Made by a program: the position numbers and the translations under genes | Shown: positions 40,038-52,778 of the stretch, in pieces | Position numbering within the stretch: the first letter of the stretch is position 1 | Layout of the letters: every line of letters begins with the position of its first letter | Notes under the pieces: generated by a model | Told to the model about the DNA's origin: nothing | Database searches by the model: none | What the model saw: the letters and a program-made list of their open reading frames with translations, nothing else | From: Membranipora membranacea | Taxonomy: Eukaryota; Bryozoa; Gymnolaemata; Cheilostomatida; Membraniporidae | Direction of reading: 5' to 3' | Assembly (NCBI GenBank): GCA_914767715.1 | Contig: OU612073.1 | Coordinates: forward strand, 17,918,001-17,982,000 | Length of the DNA: 64,000 bases

Positions 40038-43000
40038 TTAAAAGTCTAGTGGATCGCTGTGGGTGTTACTTTGGTAAAGCTTTTGCTGCTGTGTGGGCGT
40101 TTTAGCTGAACTCCACTGCGAAGGGGATTGACTGGGTCCTCCGATCGGCACTTTATCTACTGTAAAAAATACCAATAGATAGATCAAACCATGAAAGATA
40201 GGCTGTAAAGGAGAAAAGTGTTGGCGAAGGAAAAGTTTGCCGTGTGACATGATCATGGCTTGAAATATTGGAACTTAGGCTATGTTACATTTACTCAATC
40301 TGATCATTTATAACTACCTGAGCAAGCAAAAATTTGATTAGCTAACATTCAGACATCCAAAAACTAGCTTCCAAGTAGTTGATGGTCATCTAACCAAGAA
40401 CGAGTTCAAAACACCAGGTCTGTGTAATTATCCATTCATGTTGTTATAATAATGTGAAACAACACCATAGGCAAGATGGTTTGATTACTGGGGGGCAAGA
40501 ATACAAGAAGTTGCCCTACATCTGTTGCAAAGCAACCACAGGAGTAGGCAATTCTTTAATAATGTACATTGCTGTGATCAGGGAGTACCTTCCGAGTTCC
40601 CAGCCATTATGAAGCAAAATTCTTCTACGCCCTCTACCCTAGCCTTTCTATCAAAATTGAAACCTCATATCCTTTATTGAATCAGGGCAGCAAAACCAAT
40701 CAGGGGTTATCAGGTCGTACTCAGTAAACATCAGACTCAACCATCATACACAAAGCACTTATAATGTCTAATATGTGATGTTTTAACAACTAGTGTCAAA
40801 CTGATATGTATCACCTGCTCAAGCGTATGGCCTTGTATAAATATTTGATATTCACATAATGTAATCATCTGACATTGATATGGTCACATTCTGCTTCCAA
40901 AGGGACACTAATATTATAATTTTCATATCTGCTTCATCTGAATGTTTAACCAAAAGTCATACTTTCTGCCATCTTAACCAAGTTTACGATTCTTCATTTT
41001 CCTTCCCAATCAATAGGAAGGGGGATTTCAATAGCAACGCCTGAGGCTCAGGTCGACCAGAAATATCTTATTGCTTTTAATTACACCATGTTGCTTTCAA
41101 ATTGTTCATTGAGATGACTTGTGCTTTCATCGCGGTACATCTGGGAGAGATCTCTATTGCTCGGTAAAAGACAACATCCTAATCCTTGTAACATTTTCCT
41201 AATAGTTAGTACCTGTGTTAGTTTTATATCCTCCGTGCCTGGAGTAGTAACTTGTACTGGCTTTAACTTGCGTATCTAAATCAGCTGTAGGCTTTGCCGG
41301 ACTGTCCAAAACCATATCCTTAACACTCCAAACGCTCTCAAGATCTATCACTGTAAGAAACACAGAGAGTATAGATACAAAGTACAAGTAGTGAGGTATA
41401 TAACTCGCTAACTCAAAGTAAGTAGGAGGATGGGTATGAGGGTTAAGTACCTTACATGTGACAGTTATCACTAGTCATAGGCAGCTCATATAAATGTCAC
41501 ACATCCATATCTGATTTCTGCACAACAATTATCAAAGCACTTAGTCGGATCTGGGTCTGATATAAGTCCAGGATATTTTCAGCATTTCATCGAATGATGT
41601 ACATATAACGGATGGCGCAATTATACCGCTGCCTTCGATTTGTGACGTAGCGAGACATCCCCTTAAATATGTGACAGAAACTTGGTTTAGGAATTTTTAA
41701 AGAAGATTAATTTTGTGTTTGCAATCGTAGTATTGACTGTTCATCAAGCTCCTGTATCGTAACCAGCAGCACACGATTCAGAAGACTTTGCGACTAGACA
41801 CGTTTTTTTGCGAGACTTTTTGTTTTTGTAGTAAAATTCGGACTTCTTCCCTTACATTAGTAAGTTATTCAATAGCTGTACAGATAACTATGGAATGGAA
41901 TGTATGAATTGTCGGAGAGACAGATATGACTCACATGATTTCTTAGTGGATGGCTCATATCCCCGAGAGTGAAAGGTGCGCTCCTCATCTCCTTGCTTAG
42001 ACTTCTTATGGTCATTATAAAGAAACTTCTTCTTGGAACCTGAAGAATAAAGTGGGTGAAAATTTAAATGGCTATGAGGAGCAACATCATGACTTGCTAC
42101 AAAATATAGATATCAACGATGAATCAAGCGACCATAGCCTACGGCCTCATTTATTCAGCGAGACTACCTAGGATTAGCATCTGGTTCTCACAGGGTAACT
42201 AGTGATACAGCTACACATATAGTAACTAGTGATACACTACCTATAGTATAATATGTGTGCAACGACTTTCACAGCAAGCACTTTTTACAAAGTATTTTAG
42301 CATTTAATGCTCAGTAGAGATAGCAAGTAGATAATGAAGATTGTAAGCCAGACACTGTCTTGTACATTGTAATCGTGTATGTAGGGATAGTTAGTACACA
42401 TATTGTATTAGTGTACCTTCGTACAATGGGGAGACATAGGAGTTTCAAATAATTATCGAGTTTTCTCGGCATTTAGTTGTAGGATATTGGTCGGTTTAAG
42501 ACCTTGTCACTTATTCGCTGACGGTAATTAGCTATGGATGGTCTTATACATGGATGCAGAATGACAGAGACATAGAAATAAATTATTGATTGTTTTGGGG
42601 TATTGACCGTTTCTTGACATTAGCAGGCAATATAAGAGGTGTCTGAAATACTAGTCATCAAAATTCTTGATACACATCTCACGTAATACACATCTCACGT
42701 AATACAAAATCTGCAAGACAAACTTATTCATCATATCATGTCGTAGACCTAAGTTGGCTTAGTGAGTATTGATCAGTTTGTAAAACTAATTAAAACTGCC
42801 GCCTAACGTAATCAGAAGCTCAAGGCAGCTCGTATAACAGCACACTATGCCGTGGGATAATACTACGGCCCATGATCCTGTAAATGTACGCCATGTACAA
42901 TTCGTAGTGACACGAATGCTAGAAGGTGAAATGTAGATGCGGAATGTTTAGGTGTTCTCTGAATTAATGTGCTTCTCCAAAATCGGTGCTAGTTACTCTT

Positions 43001-44055
43001 AGAGCACCTACTTTGAAACTATCGAAAAAGTCCTGAATTCTACCGATCAAAGGAAATTGTTCCATGATTCCATTGCAATCCAATTTGAAAATTTCATTAA
43101 AATTTAATTCCAGATTCAAGTGGATTTAGTCCAAGATATAATAGCATCAGGTTTGTTGTAATTGGCGCTGTCATAGCAGAGAGTGATTGTTATCACATTC
43201 AATAGTAACCTGTATCTAAACTCAACTAAACATTGTTATTAGTTTTGTAAGCGATCAATGAGTTATTTGTTAACTCGGTATTTTTATATTAAGAATGCTG
43301 AGCAGCAAAACAAATATTGACAAAAATATTTGTATTGTCACATGAAACCTTTCCCTCGGTCACGCTGGCGTCAGCGTTGGCTTGCGCCTTGATGAAAAAG
43401 GGCACAAATGAGCAACACTTCTAGTTCATCAACCTGGAACAAAGGTGTCCAGTTTTTATTTCCTTGAGAATACAATAGTAGAGGCGAGTTTCACAAACTG
43501 AAACACCTGAGAAATAACTGCAAGATAAAGCTTTATGAGAATGAAATGCAGGCAATAAGCCTTCCCCAAACACCATTACAAGATATCGAGGGTCGGACAG
43601 CATGTAAGCTCAGCCACCACAAGCTGCAGCTGTGTTAACTATGATTAAAAAAGCAGCTTCCCTGCCAGTGGAAGTGAGATAACATCAAGTTTAAATGCAA
43701 CCTCGAGAAGTTATCTGGTTAGAGATTTATGGGCGATACAATTGTATCCTATTGGTTGATACGATGTCCCTTCTAGACCGACAGTTTTGTAGTATGTCAC
43801 TGTGCATGTGTCCTCCTAGCCATATTCCAATTCACGAATGATCTTGGGCTTACCTCCAGCGACCCAAGGCTGTTTTGTGTTGTATAGATCAGTGTTGATT
43901 TCCCTTACAGGGCTAGAATGGTGGTCAACTAAGATGTAATGGCTTAGGCCTACATTGAGAATACTGAATAACAAAAACAAGCGGCAGGGCTAATGAGTTT
44001 TGAAGCTTTATCTCGTTGATTTTATATAACACTTACCTAACTGCTGTTCTTTCAT
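40038..44055 (-). CDS. 127-residue basic/Ser-rich orphan protein (4 exons)
   Basis: In transcription order the exons are 44055-44037, 42039-41935, 41350-41213 and 40159-40038. Phases fit at every junction (each intron splits a codon after base 1), giving 384 nt and a TAA stop at 40,040-40,038. The start ATG gives MKEQQLG, with an in-frame TGA upstream in the same exon. The protein has a Lys-rich N-terminus (SKKKFLYNDHKKSKQ), a central IDLESVWSVKDMVLDSPAKP that may form one amphipathic helix, and a Gln/Ser/Pro tail. The donor of the third exon, GTACTA, is weak. No signal peptide or membrane segment is present. I do not recognise the family. Size and charge would suit a nuclear or RNA-binding adaptor, but that is a guess. 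Confidence 0.65.
42673..42706. repeat. Direct 16-bp duplication in an intron
   Basis: The sequence acacatctcacgtaat appears twice back to back. It lies in the first intron of the minus-strand 127-residue gene. Confidence 0.8.
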
Positions 44056-44439
44056 CTTTTTCTTTGAGATATTAGAGAGTAAATCTTTTCATCGCCTTCA
44101 ACAAAATCCTACGGAAACAAGGCATACTTTCATATATACAATGCAGGGCTAAACAGTCAAGTAAACTATAGCATGGTTTAATTGCACTGCTTGCACTCAA
44201 GTTAAGATTGTCATGGCTTTCAGAGATCAATCACTATATCTGGGATAATGTTAGATGCATCCTGGAACTGAAATCCCCGATTTATTTCACTCTTTGACAC
44301 AGAGTTTCACTGTATTGGTAACATCTATATCCCTCATACAGATCTCTCGAGTTCTGGGTTCAATTAACATAAATGTTTGCGATATTGAATGAGGGAGCAT
44401 AGCTCATAGGCATCTGGAGTTACAAGCATGTCCAGTTAC

Positions 44440-44463
44440 AAACTATGCCATATGGCATAGTTT
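44440..44463. repeat. Perfect 24-bp palindrome
   Basis: AAACTATGCCAT and its exact reverse complement are joined without a loop. A 17-bp direct repeat, TGGAGTTACAAGCATGT, occurs at 44,415 and again at 44,712, so a duplicated segment or small element may span this interval. Confidence 0.85.
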
Positions 44464-45260
44464 ACAAAACTGAAAAAATAAGCACTGAGGTTCATAACAC
44501 ACAGGCAATCTTCCCTTGTGACTTCTCACTCTCAGTTTTGACCAGTTACCAACAAACCGACTCCTAGTCCAATCTAAACCCAGTTCATATAGTCCATTAA
44601 CTTCTTCTATATAAATAGGGACTAGTAAAGTATAACTAAAATGTTGAACAATACTGATTATCATTAGTTAGTGTATTGTAGCAGAATTATTGTAGTAGAA
44701 TAGGCACAGTATGGAGTTACAAGCATGTAGGTTATACTCTGCCGATTCAGTCGATTCAGTATCTACTAGCTAGTCATACCAGGGAGTACTCCTTGTTCAT
44801 ACTCACTCTTAAACATGATCACACCACTGCTATCTCTCACCTGTTTTGTTGAGGTGTAGACGGATTAAAAGTGTTGCACTTGTTGGTACCTTTTAAAAAA
44901 TATTTATGTTTGCAAGTGTGATGCTATTCAGGGATACCAGTGTCGGCATCAGGAATAGCAATGTCCTGTCTATCTTCCCGTGTACTTTGCACACAATATT
45001 TCTATAGTTTGCTCTCTAGAAGACTGTAAAATGATAAGGCTAAGCAGTGTGTGTCACTCACTGGAACTGGAAGTGGAAAGCCTGGCTGATCAATTGAAAT
45101 TGCGCCACTGATGTCATATCCTAATTACCTTGGTTCTTAAAAGGCATGCAGGAGGCTGTGATAGTGCCCAAGCAAACCAATCCAAATAGTCAATATAAAG
45201 AGTGCAGAATTAAGTCTTAGGCAAAAACCATGGGAGGAAAACTTCTCATCTCTAACCAGG

Positions 45261-45310
45261 GATAGTGTCTCCCACCCTCCCTGGCTCCAGGGAGTTTGGG
45301 AGACACTATC
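45261..45310. repeat. Hairpin with 24-bp arms and 2-nt loop
   Basis: GATAGTGTCTCCCACCCTCC plus CTGG pairs with CCAGGGAGTTTGGGAGACAC plus TATC, with two mismatches. The CCAGGGAGTTTGGGAG core recurs near 26,695-26,715 and related CTCCCTG runs occur near 54.7, 57.4 and 58.0 kb, so this is a dispersed repeat family. Confidence 0.8.
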
Positions 45311-45519
45311 CGCTTGCTCTTACCTGTTACAAGTTTGTTCCCTCCATTAATGCAGACAAGGAGTTAGACTCTTACTCCTTGATGCAGAGGAATATTTAAA
45401 AAGCAGCGTACCAAGGCTCCATGATACCCGACTTTTGCAATGTCACTACGACATCACAGAGGGAAAAAACTTGTTCTAGCTCTAACAGCTCTGCTCTACC
45501 CAGGGACTAGTATGCGAGG

Positions 45520-45990
45520 AGACACAAACGCATGGGCATGGACAGCAATGGCCTGAAAACTTTCTATGTAGCTAAAGTTAAGTCTGTAATCGCCTACGCC
45601 TGCACTGCATGGTGCAAGCAAGATATTATCACCCTGACAAAATAAGACTAGAGAGGTTCCAGCGCTCTGCTTCTCGGATTATGCTGCCATTCGATGAGGA
45701 TGATGCTTGACAATCTAGCACTGCAAACAATCACAACTTTCCTGCACACCTATTGCATCGAACACTTCACTAAAATATCAACGCCGAACGTCATAAACCC
45801 CATGGTTTCTGCGAGTGTTTCAATAAATTCTTATCTTATCTTATCTATCACCCCTTGAACTCTTGTATTCAAATAAACACAAACAGAAAATCTGCTCGAA
45901 GAGCAAAGATAGATGAATACCAGCCATCCAAGTGTAGAACCAACAAGAGACAAAACACCTTTTTTGAATTTTATATGCTATTTTTCAACT
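45520..45990 (+). mobile_element. Decayed LINE 3' fragment, same family as the one at 24.6 kb
   Basis: Broken frames read MDSNGLKTFYVAKVKSVIAY and, further on, RKSARRAKIDEYQPSKCR and KRQNTFFEFYMLFF. They parallel NDDGLKLFYCANIRSVLTY and the basic C-terminus of the fragment at 24,574-25,040. Stops and shifts break the frame. A CTTAT microsatellite (about 45,829-45,848) interrupts it between the two matching parts. Confidence 0.65.
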
Positions 45991-47270
45991 AATGAAGCTC
46001 AGACTCCTTTCATTTTGTTTTATTTATGTGCCGTACTTTCGATGCTATAAACGTATTACAGGATGGAATAAGGATCAGGCAATAAAAAGCTTCAAAAAAC
46101 AGCATTGAGCCTGAATAACAAGATGACAGATGAGCAAGAGAAATATCATCTTCTAATACAACAAAAGAAGATCCTGTTTTGCAATGCTTTGTTTGTTGAA
46201 AATTTTCTGGAAAATATGTGAAAATATGTGAACCAAAGTTAATATATACACTCCTGGATACACTAAAAGGATCTTGCAAACTAAAGGCTAAACCCTCACA
46301 ATTGAAAATTTAGCTTGTTGGTTTGTAAATTAATCCGTCTAATTGCTGCCACTCACACTGTTTGATTATTTACCATAGTGAGGGGCCAGGGCAAGGGATA
46401 TTCCCATGAATTTATCATAACTGCCCTTCCTTGAAAGGACAATGATAAATACACTGTAAGCGATGAGAATAAAATAGGCCCTATTAGCTTTATAGACGTA
46501 TATTTATTTCGTATATGTATATTAGACGTATATTTATACTTTTTATAGACGTATATTTATATTAGCTTTATTTATTTATTTCATCCTCTCAGGTCATGCT
46601 AACGGCATCCACCAGCTTTGATAGATCACAGCCGTAACTCATATCAAAGAAGACTAAGTGACAAAATTCTAGTCAAATTTGTTGCTATAATAATCAAAGC
46701 CACTTAAAAAGTTGTAGTTGATAACTGTCCAAACATTCGATCAACAAGATTTTCTAGAGTGAAGGAGGTCAACAAAGAATTTTTTATACACACGGCAACC
46801 ACATGAGAACAATTAATTTGTTAGACCCTCAAGCTTCCGATAAAAATGAGTCATTCAATCATTTGAGAAGATGACAAGAATTCAAGACTTCCACTGCATG
46901 CTGATGCCCCTTTACGCTATGTTTTATTAGGTTTTATTCATAATCCTTATTCATTCGCATCATAACGTTCTCAAAAACTTTCAATACATTTTATTAATTT
47001 CATCTCCTACTACAAGCTTGTTTGTGAAATAGTATCATCAAAGTTAAGTATTGATATCATGTTCATCATAATTTAGATGTTTATTATTATTGGTAACCAC
47101 AAAATATAAAGGCAAATAAATCTCTCTTCGATCTTGGATAAAGTCTTTGGTTTGGTTTAGTAAACACTTGGATCAGATTAAGTCGTTCCTCCTGTCAGCA
47201 GTGGATCACTCCACTTGCAGTCTTAGTGCACTTTGCGCATGTGCACCAATCAATTCAGGTTGGTTATCTT

Positions 47271-47416
47271 TGCACCGTAGCGACTGAACTAATTCAAATG
47301 TGCTTGAGTTCCTAAATTATATTCTGAACCGGCCCAAACTGGGTAAAAGTGAGCTTCTATAAGCAAAGTGTAATTAGTTCAATTGGGCCAGTTTGTGGCA
47401 TTGTCGCTACGGTGCA
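47271..47416. mobile_element. 146-bp MITE-like element with terminal inverted repeats
   Basis: The ends TGCACCGTAGCGAC (47,271) and GTCGCTACGGTGCA (47,403-47,416) are exact reverse complements. Inner similarity is partial, with TGAACTAATT on both arms. No protein-coding frame is present. No clear target-site duplication was seen. Confidence 0.7.
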
Positions 47417-47528
47417 GAGAGACTCGTATCACAGAGTCGATCTGCAAGCAGTATGGTCTTAGTGACCATTTGCCAACATTGACTGCAATGAATTGACATG
47501 AATGCCAAGATAAATCGTACTATCATAA

Positions 47529-47620
47529 CATGGGCCCCTGGGACTTACATGTCTTTACTTTGCCAATGTTGATAGTGGACATTGGCAAAATAAAGACATG
47601 TATGTCCCAGGGGCCCATGT
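47529..47620. repeat. Long imperfect hairpin, about 41-bp arms
   Basis: ACATGGGCCCCTGGGACTTA continuing to TTTGCCAATGT is mirrored by ACATTGGCAAAATAAAGACA continuing to CCAGGGGCCCATGT, with a loop of about 9 nt. It may be a young foldback element or a small-RNA hairpin. Confidence 0.85.
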
Positions 47621-48306
47621 ATCATAACTAACATACTGCAATGACTGCAATATTCATGAGTTGTCATTTCTATCCATAGAAATGACGTAATTTTTCTCCG
47701 TCAAGTAGATCAATTCGCAGAGTGAACACCTCTCCCTGAAATTGAATAAAATCCATTGTAAACGTGTTTGCACTTTCACAATAGAAGCCACAAACCACAA
47801 TTTCTGAAGTATCAACGTTGATAACCACAAAAAGACTCTGAGTAGTTCAAGTGGGTAATTTTTTGTCTGCGCATTACAGAGTGATAAGATCCAAGAATCC
47901 GAGAAGACAGAGGTGACCGGTCTACCTAGAATTGCTCTCCACAGGCAATAACAGGTTGGAACTTATTTCACAATGTTTGTCACGGGAACAATACCAGTAG
48001 GATAGGAAAAATTATGCCCTGCAAAGCATCCCACTTTACTAAGTAGTTTATGCTGCGTTTATTTCAAGGATTTAATTCCATTTTAGGTCCTTCTGACGAT
48101 TTGATTAGGCATATTACTATAAGCGTCATTGAATGATAAGGTTTTAGTTGTCAAATGTGGTGAGTATGATGTGTGAGTAGTGAAATCATGGGAATTAGGC
48201 TGGTTTCTGTACAATTAAGTAAATGGTCACAACGCAACCAGCATGAGCATTTTATTGACTATGTTTTAGAATTGAGAAACAAGGAAAGAAGCTGATTTAA
48301 AGTCTA

Positions 48307-51300
48307 ATGAATATGGAGGAAGCAGAAATCATGTAAGCTTTAACTTCTGTGCAGCCCTTTGCAGTTATATGACTAAAAATGGGGCATACCGATAGTAGTA
48401 AACTGATTAACCAATTTGATGTCTATATATTAAGACCTATCCCATTAATCAGCATCCAAAAATTTAGCAACTATGACAGAAAACACCGTAATGAGCAAAA
48501 GTATGTAGCCCCACTAGTATGCATGTGAGTGTGTGAGCAAAGTATTTTGCAGTACCTTTTGGAATAGTAGGGATTTTTAGGGTCTATAGGGTCTATAATT
48601 AAGGATCAATATGATTACGGACGGTCACGGGACCGTGTAGCAGATTTGTGTTTTCCCGAATCTGACATGAGAAAATGCACAAATTAGTTACTTGTTTATT
48701 CTGGTTCTTTCCTCCTGAATTATCGAGCACCTAGATAACTATCGTCCTACCAGATCTCAGAAGAATTTTTTGTTTCTTTACAGAAGCACATACACAACAC
48801 TTTACAACAAGGATGACAAAGAAAGCCTAGCAACCATACTTATGATGTTGGATGATAAATTCAACGAGAACCATCAGCTTCAGACACTGAATGAGCTAAA
48901 GAAGGAAATGCTCTTAGAAAATGATGGTGCAGTCTCTGATGTTGCATTACAAAGAGGAGATTTGGAAGGTGTCTTTGCCGCCCTTGACTTCTTGGATTGG
49001 CGTAATAAAGATATACGCAATGAGACGGGTGAACATTCTAAAGAAATTGAGACACATATAAACAGGTTTTTGATCAAACTGAACAACTACACTGACTCTA
49101 ATAAATCTAACATCTTGCAAATGGCGATTTTGCATGAGCTTGACAAGTCGGCTGATAATTTTTCTGACAATCTTCCGAAGCAAGCATTGTCATGGTTGAA
49201 GAGAGCATCTGAAACCAGGGAGAATGCTGGAACACAGCCAATAAAAACTGCCATCCTCCACTTAAACAAAGAGAAAAACAGCTCGCTACACTTATCAGCA
49301 CAAAAACCTAGTATACGTTTCTTTGTATACATGGTTCAAAACTCATTGAAGGGTGATCTAAATCTTCATGAGTATTTAGACGAACAGAATAGAGAAGGGA
49401 AAACGCCCTTGACAATAGCTGTAAAACAAGGATGTTTGGATCAAGTCGCTCTGATAGCGGTACTAGAGAGATATTCCCCCGAGGCCCTAGAGCTAAAGGT
49501 GATGGCACAGATCCAAAGTGTTCAGGAAACAACTTTAGACCTCATCATCACGAAAGGGTACATTAATGTTATGAAATATCTTCTGGACAAAGAGGTATGT
49601 AGAGTCAGTCTAGGAAATCAACTCAATGATTGTAAATTCCAAGATCGATTACGGAATCTAACATTTACGGTAGAGATGCGTGATCTTATACTAGAGGAAG
49701 CAGTTACAGACAAGAATTTGAGGATAGACTTTGCTGGGTTAATAACCCCTAGAACTTCAGATGACAGTCGAATGCATGCTATTGTCTTTCTTGATCAAGA
49801 AAATGCAAGCCGGTCTGATGCCCATCGTATCATGGACATTCTACAGAAAATTAACTTTAATGTTCAAGTGCTTCATCCTAATCAGTGGGATAAAGGCCAG
49901 CTGATTGACAGTCTCCGTTTGAAATTGAAAGATCTCGTAAAAACATGCACAAAACTGCTTGTTGCTGGAATAACACATGGTGAAGATGGTTCTGTGATAG
50001 ACTCTGATGGAAAAAGAATTCCAGTATCTGAGATCGAGAGCACTATCAAAAACTCTAAGTTATCACCATACACAGATACGGTAAGTTAGCTGGATTGAAG
50101 TGAAGCTGTGAAGTTGGATGTTTTGGTTGGTTTGGTGGAGACCCTCATGGCTAGTAGTATAATTATGTTGAACCAGCACATGTCATTTATTTGGCTTTTA
50201 TATTACATATAATAATTAATTCATAATTACTCAGTAAACTCAGTTTAATTAATATGTAATTAAAATGAGTTTACCGAGTAAAAAGCCTTTGGTTCAGAAC
50301 TAATGTGTGATTGCTCAAACCATGGAATATCGCTCCTCTCTAGCCTTGCAAGATCATTGGTAGTGGCATTCGCCATTCATTTATCAATAGCCCCAAGCAA
50401 AATGTGGCTGATAATTGATCAGCACTACCAGAGAACCAGGCGAAATATGTCTATCTCAATAAAAGCTTTCCAATACACTAAGGCTTTAATATTATTTCTC
50501 CATGTTACAGACGTTAATATTTGACATGTGTCGGGATCTGGTGGCAAGCAGTGAGAGCAGTAAAACAAAAGTTAACCAGGATTCTCGCATCATGAAAGTG
50601 TTTAGCTGTTCTAAAGGAGAGCAGGCAAATGCTGAATTCATACCGGAACTTTGCAAGAGGCTCACGTCAGCACATGAAACTGTAGAGGAGAAATCAATTG
50701 ATTTTTACAAAATACTTAGAGAAACAGTCATGACAATAGAAAGCTTGAACGAAAACCCGTATGCGTTCATCATCTATGATCAGCACCCAAACAGTGACAA
50801 TGCAGTAAAAAGTGTCGAGGAAATGTTCGATGGCTTGAAATTTATCACCAAACGGATACCAGAAAACCATACCAAGGCCTGGGACTACAATCGTGTACGG
50901 GCTGAAACAATCACAGGCTTAATAAAAATTCAAAGAGTCTGCAGGAGGATTATGCTTGTTGGGGTTCACAATGACAGTAGACAAATTCCAAGCACAGAGA
51001 GCGTGGATCTGGAGACACTTGTCATCTATATGCGAAGCTGGGCATCCAATGAGTATACGGATATGCAGGTAAAGCCATTTTAATAAAATCTTCCTCTTCC
51101 GTTTAGAAAATTGACTGGAGGTGACCTCCAGACTTATTTCTGGTGGAGGTTTTTTCAAGATGACCATTATGGTGATGTACCTTATACGAAATGTTGCATA
51201 AAAAGCAGCTAGTTGCCATATGCCACAAATATGCTGTCAGTACATGGAAAATCACCAAGAAAAGATATTACTGTTTAAAAACATGCAAAATCTGAATGAC

Positions 51301-52778
51301 GGCTTAAACCACTGCTGACACAGCTGAGCCTTGCCCAGCAGAGCTACCAGGCAAAAATTTAAATATAGAGTTGTGCATCAAAACATCTAGCCAGTATCTT
51401 TGCTCGGAGTTATATGTTAAAGCTACTGGCTAGATGTTTTGATGCCACAAGTCTCTATTTAAATTTTTGACAGGTGGCTCTGCTGGGCAAAACCCAGCTG
51501 TGGCAGCAGTGGTTTAAGAATTTGTGGGGTTCTTGTTTTAATGAAGTTGCAGTAAACCATGTATAAACTTCCATAAAAATCAAGCCTATTTTTAATTTTG
51601 CTGCTGACATTGCTATGGTGGCAAATGTCGTTGCATTGAATAAATACAGTACGTAAGTTCTTCTTGCACTAAGTATGTCATGTCTAGATTTCAGGAATTA
51701 ATAATTTGATGATCATTATATAGTTAACATACTGTTATATTACAGTATAGATAGAGCAAAGAACACCTCTCAGATAGTGTCATCAACTGTTTTAAAGCTG
51801 TTTTCATCACCCACAACATTATGATCAACATTTAAAACTCTACCAACACCAATTAATCACCATCCATTCCATATTCTAAATTGAGTTGCAAGTCTAGTCA
51901 CTATTAGCAGGGGTCTCTGCCGGACTAACTTGTTTATTGAACAATTTGAAAGAAGATGCGTTATTTATGCACAGTTACAAAATTTGGGAATTCATTGCAG
52001 TTAATTTACAATGCAACCAGAATGTTTTTTTTAATTCCAGAAGGATTTAAAGCATGCCAAAGGAAGGTCTGAACCAAATGAAGTGACACGTGTACTGACA
52101 ATAGGATTTTCTCCAGACGCACAGCTCGCTGATGGGGTTGGGACAACAGGGACTTTACTGCAACTTACTGATGCTCTAGATAAGCTAGCTCGAGCTGATG
52201 CAAAAACAAATCCCTCCAATACTGTGGGCAGTGCTGTGGGTGACCTGTTTAGAGATCTACAGAAAATCTGTTTCACAGAAGATTACAAAATGCGCTACGG
52301 AGAATATGATCGTAGAATGAGGAAACAAATGACCCCTAAGATGGATTTCCCTACAAAAACTCGAAAAGGGATGCTGGCAAAGCCCAAGAAAGATGATGGT
52401 TGGTTTATTTTATTTTAGTTAATGGTTTTTTGGGTATGAACCCTGATAGCAGTTAGTTTGTTGGGATAGGTGTTTACTACAGTACGCATTTCTGTTCTTT
52501 TGACCATTGTGTGAGTCTCTTTGGTTCTGGAATGCCAATTTTTTTCCAGTGAACACTATTGCGGGTGTATAATTGTTCATGCAGGCTGATGAATCTTGAC
52601 AAGGAATTCATATTGGCCGCTCAAAGTCAAAATCTACAATTATAGCAATTGATGCATGTCAGTCAGGCTTGAATCGAGGAGCCCTAATGACAGATAACAA
52701 TTTTATTTGTTTCTTTCTTACCAATGTGTATGGTTTTATTTCCTAGGTGCTCCCGAAACAACTAAGACCGGAACCTGA
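48307..52778 (+). CDS. Ankyrin-like plus tandem caspase-like protein, 756 residues (5 exons)
   Basis: Exons: 48307-48332, 48784-50080, 50511-51068, 52041-52398, 52747-52778. Phases fit, the total is 2,271 nt, and the stop is TGA 52,776-52,778. The ATG (MNMEEAEI) has an in-frame TAA just upstream. Residues about 55-285 hold degenerate ankyrin-like repeats (NSSLHLSAQ; NREGKTPLTIAVKQG; TTLDLIITKGYINVMKYLL). Residues about 338-520 form a caspase-like unit: AIVFLDQENASRSDAHRIMD, then ITHGEDG with the expected His at 407, then LIFDMCRDL with a candidate catalytic Cys448 in place of the usual QACRG, then a p10-like VFSCSKGEQANAEF. Residues about 523-703 repeat this plan (AFIIYDQHPNSDNAVKSVEE; LVGVHNDSR; VLTIGFSPDAQL) without the His-Gly or Cys motif. 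Caspases are cell-death proteases. This one has no CARD or DED and may be a regulatory or pseudo-caspase. Confidence 0.8.
50228..50280. repeat. Hairpin with 24-bp arms in a caspase-gene intron
   Basis: TACTCAGTAAACTCAGTTTA plus ATTA (50,228-50,251) pairs with its near-complement at 50,257-50,280, with two mismatches and a 5-nt loop. Confidence 0.8.
51303..51518. mobile_element. 216-bp foldback element in the third intron of the caspase-like gene
   Basis: The arms 51,303-51,396 and 51,424-51,518 are inverted copies with about 10% mismatches. The outer ends are CTTAAACCACTGCTG and CAGCAGTGGTTTAAG. The loop is about 27 nt. It has no coding capacity, and a non-autonomous DNA transposon is likely. 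It lies between the exons ending 51,068 and starting 52,041. Confidence 0.85.

Larger units (their letters stand above)
44056..48306. other. Repeat-rich spacer between divergent genes
   Basis: The minus gene starts at 44,055 and the caspase-like gene at 48,307, so both promoters should lie here. The stretch holds a 24-bp perfect palindrome (44,440-44,463), a hairpin (45,261-45,310), a dead LINE fragment (45,520-45,990), a TAGACGTATATTTAT triplication near 46.5 kb, and two foldbacks (47,271-47,416 and 47,529-47,620). No gene could be supported. Confidence 0.5.

Noticed and set aside
48880-49532. Several minus-strand frames over the ankyrin region
   Set aside because: They are shadows of the plus-strand exon 48,784-50,080.
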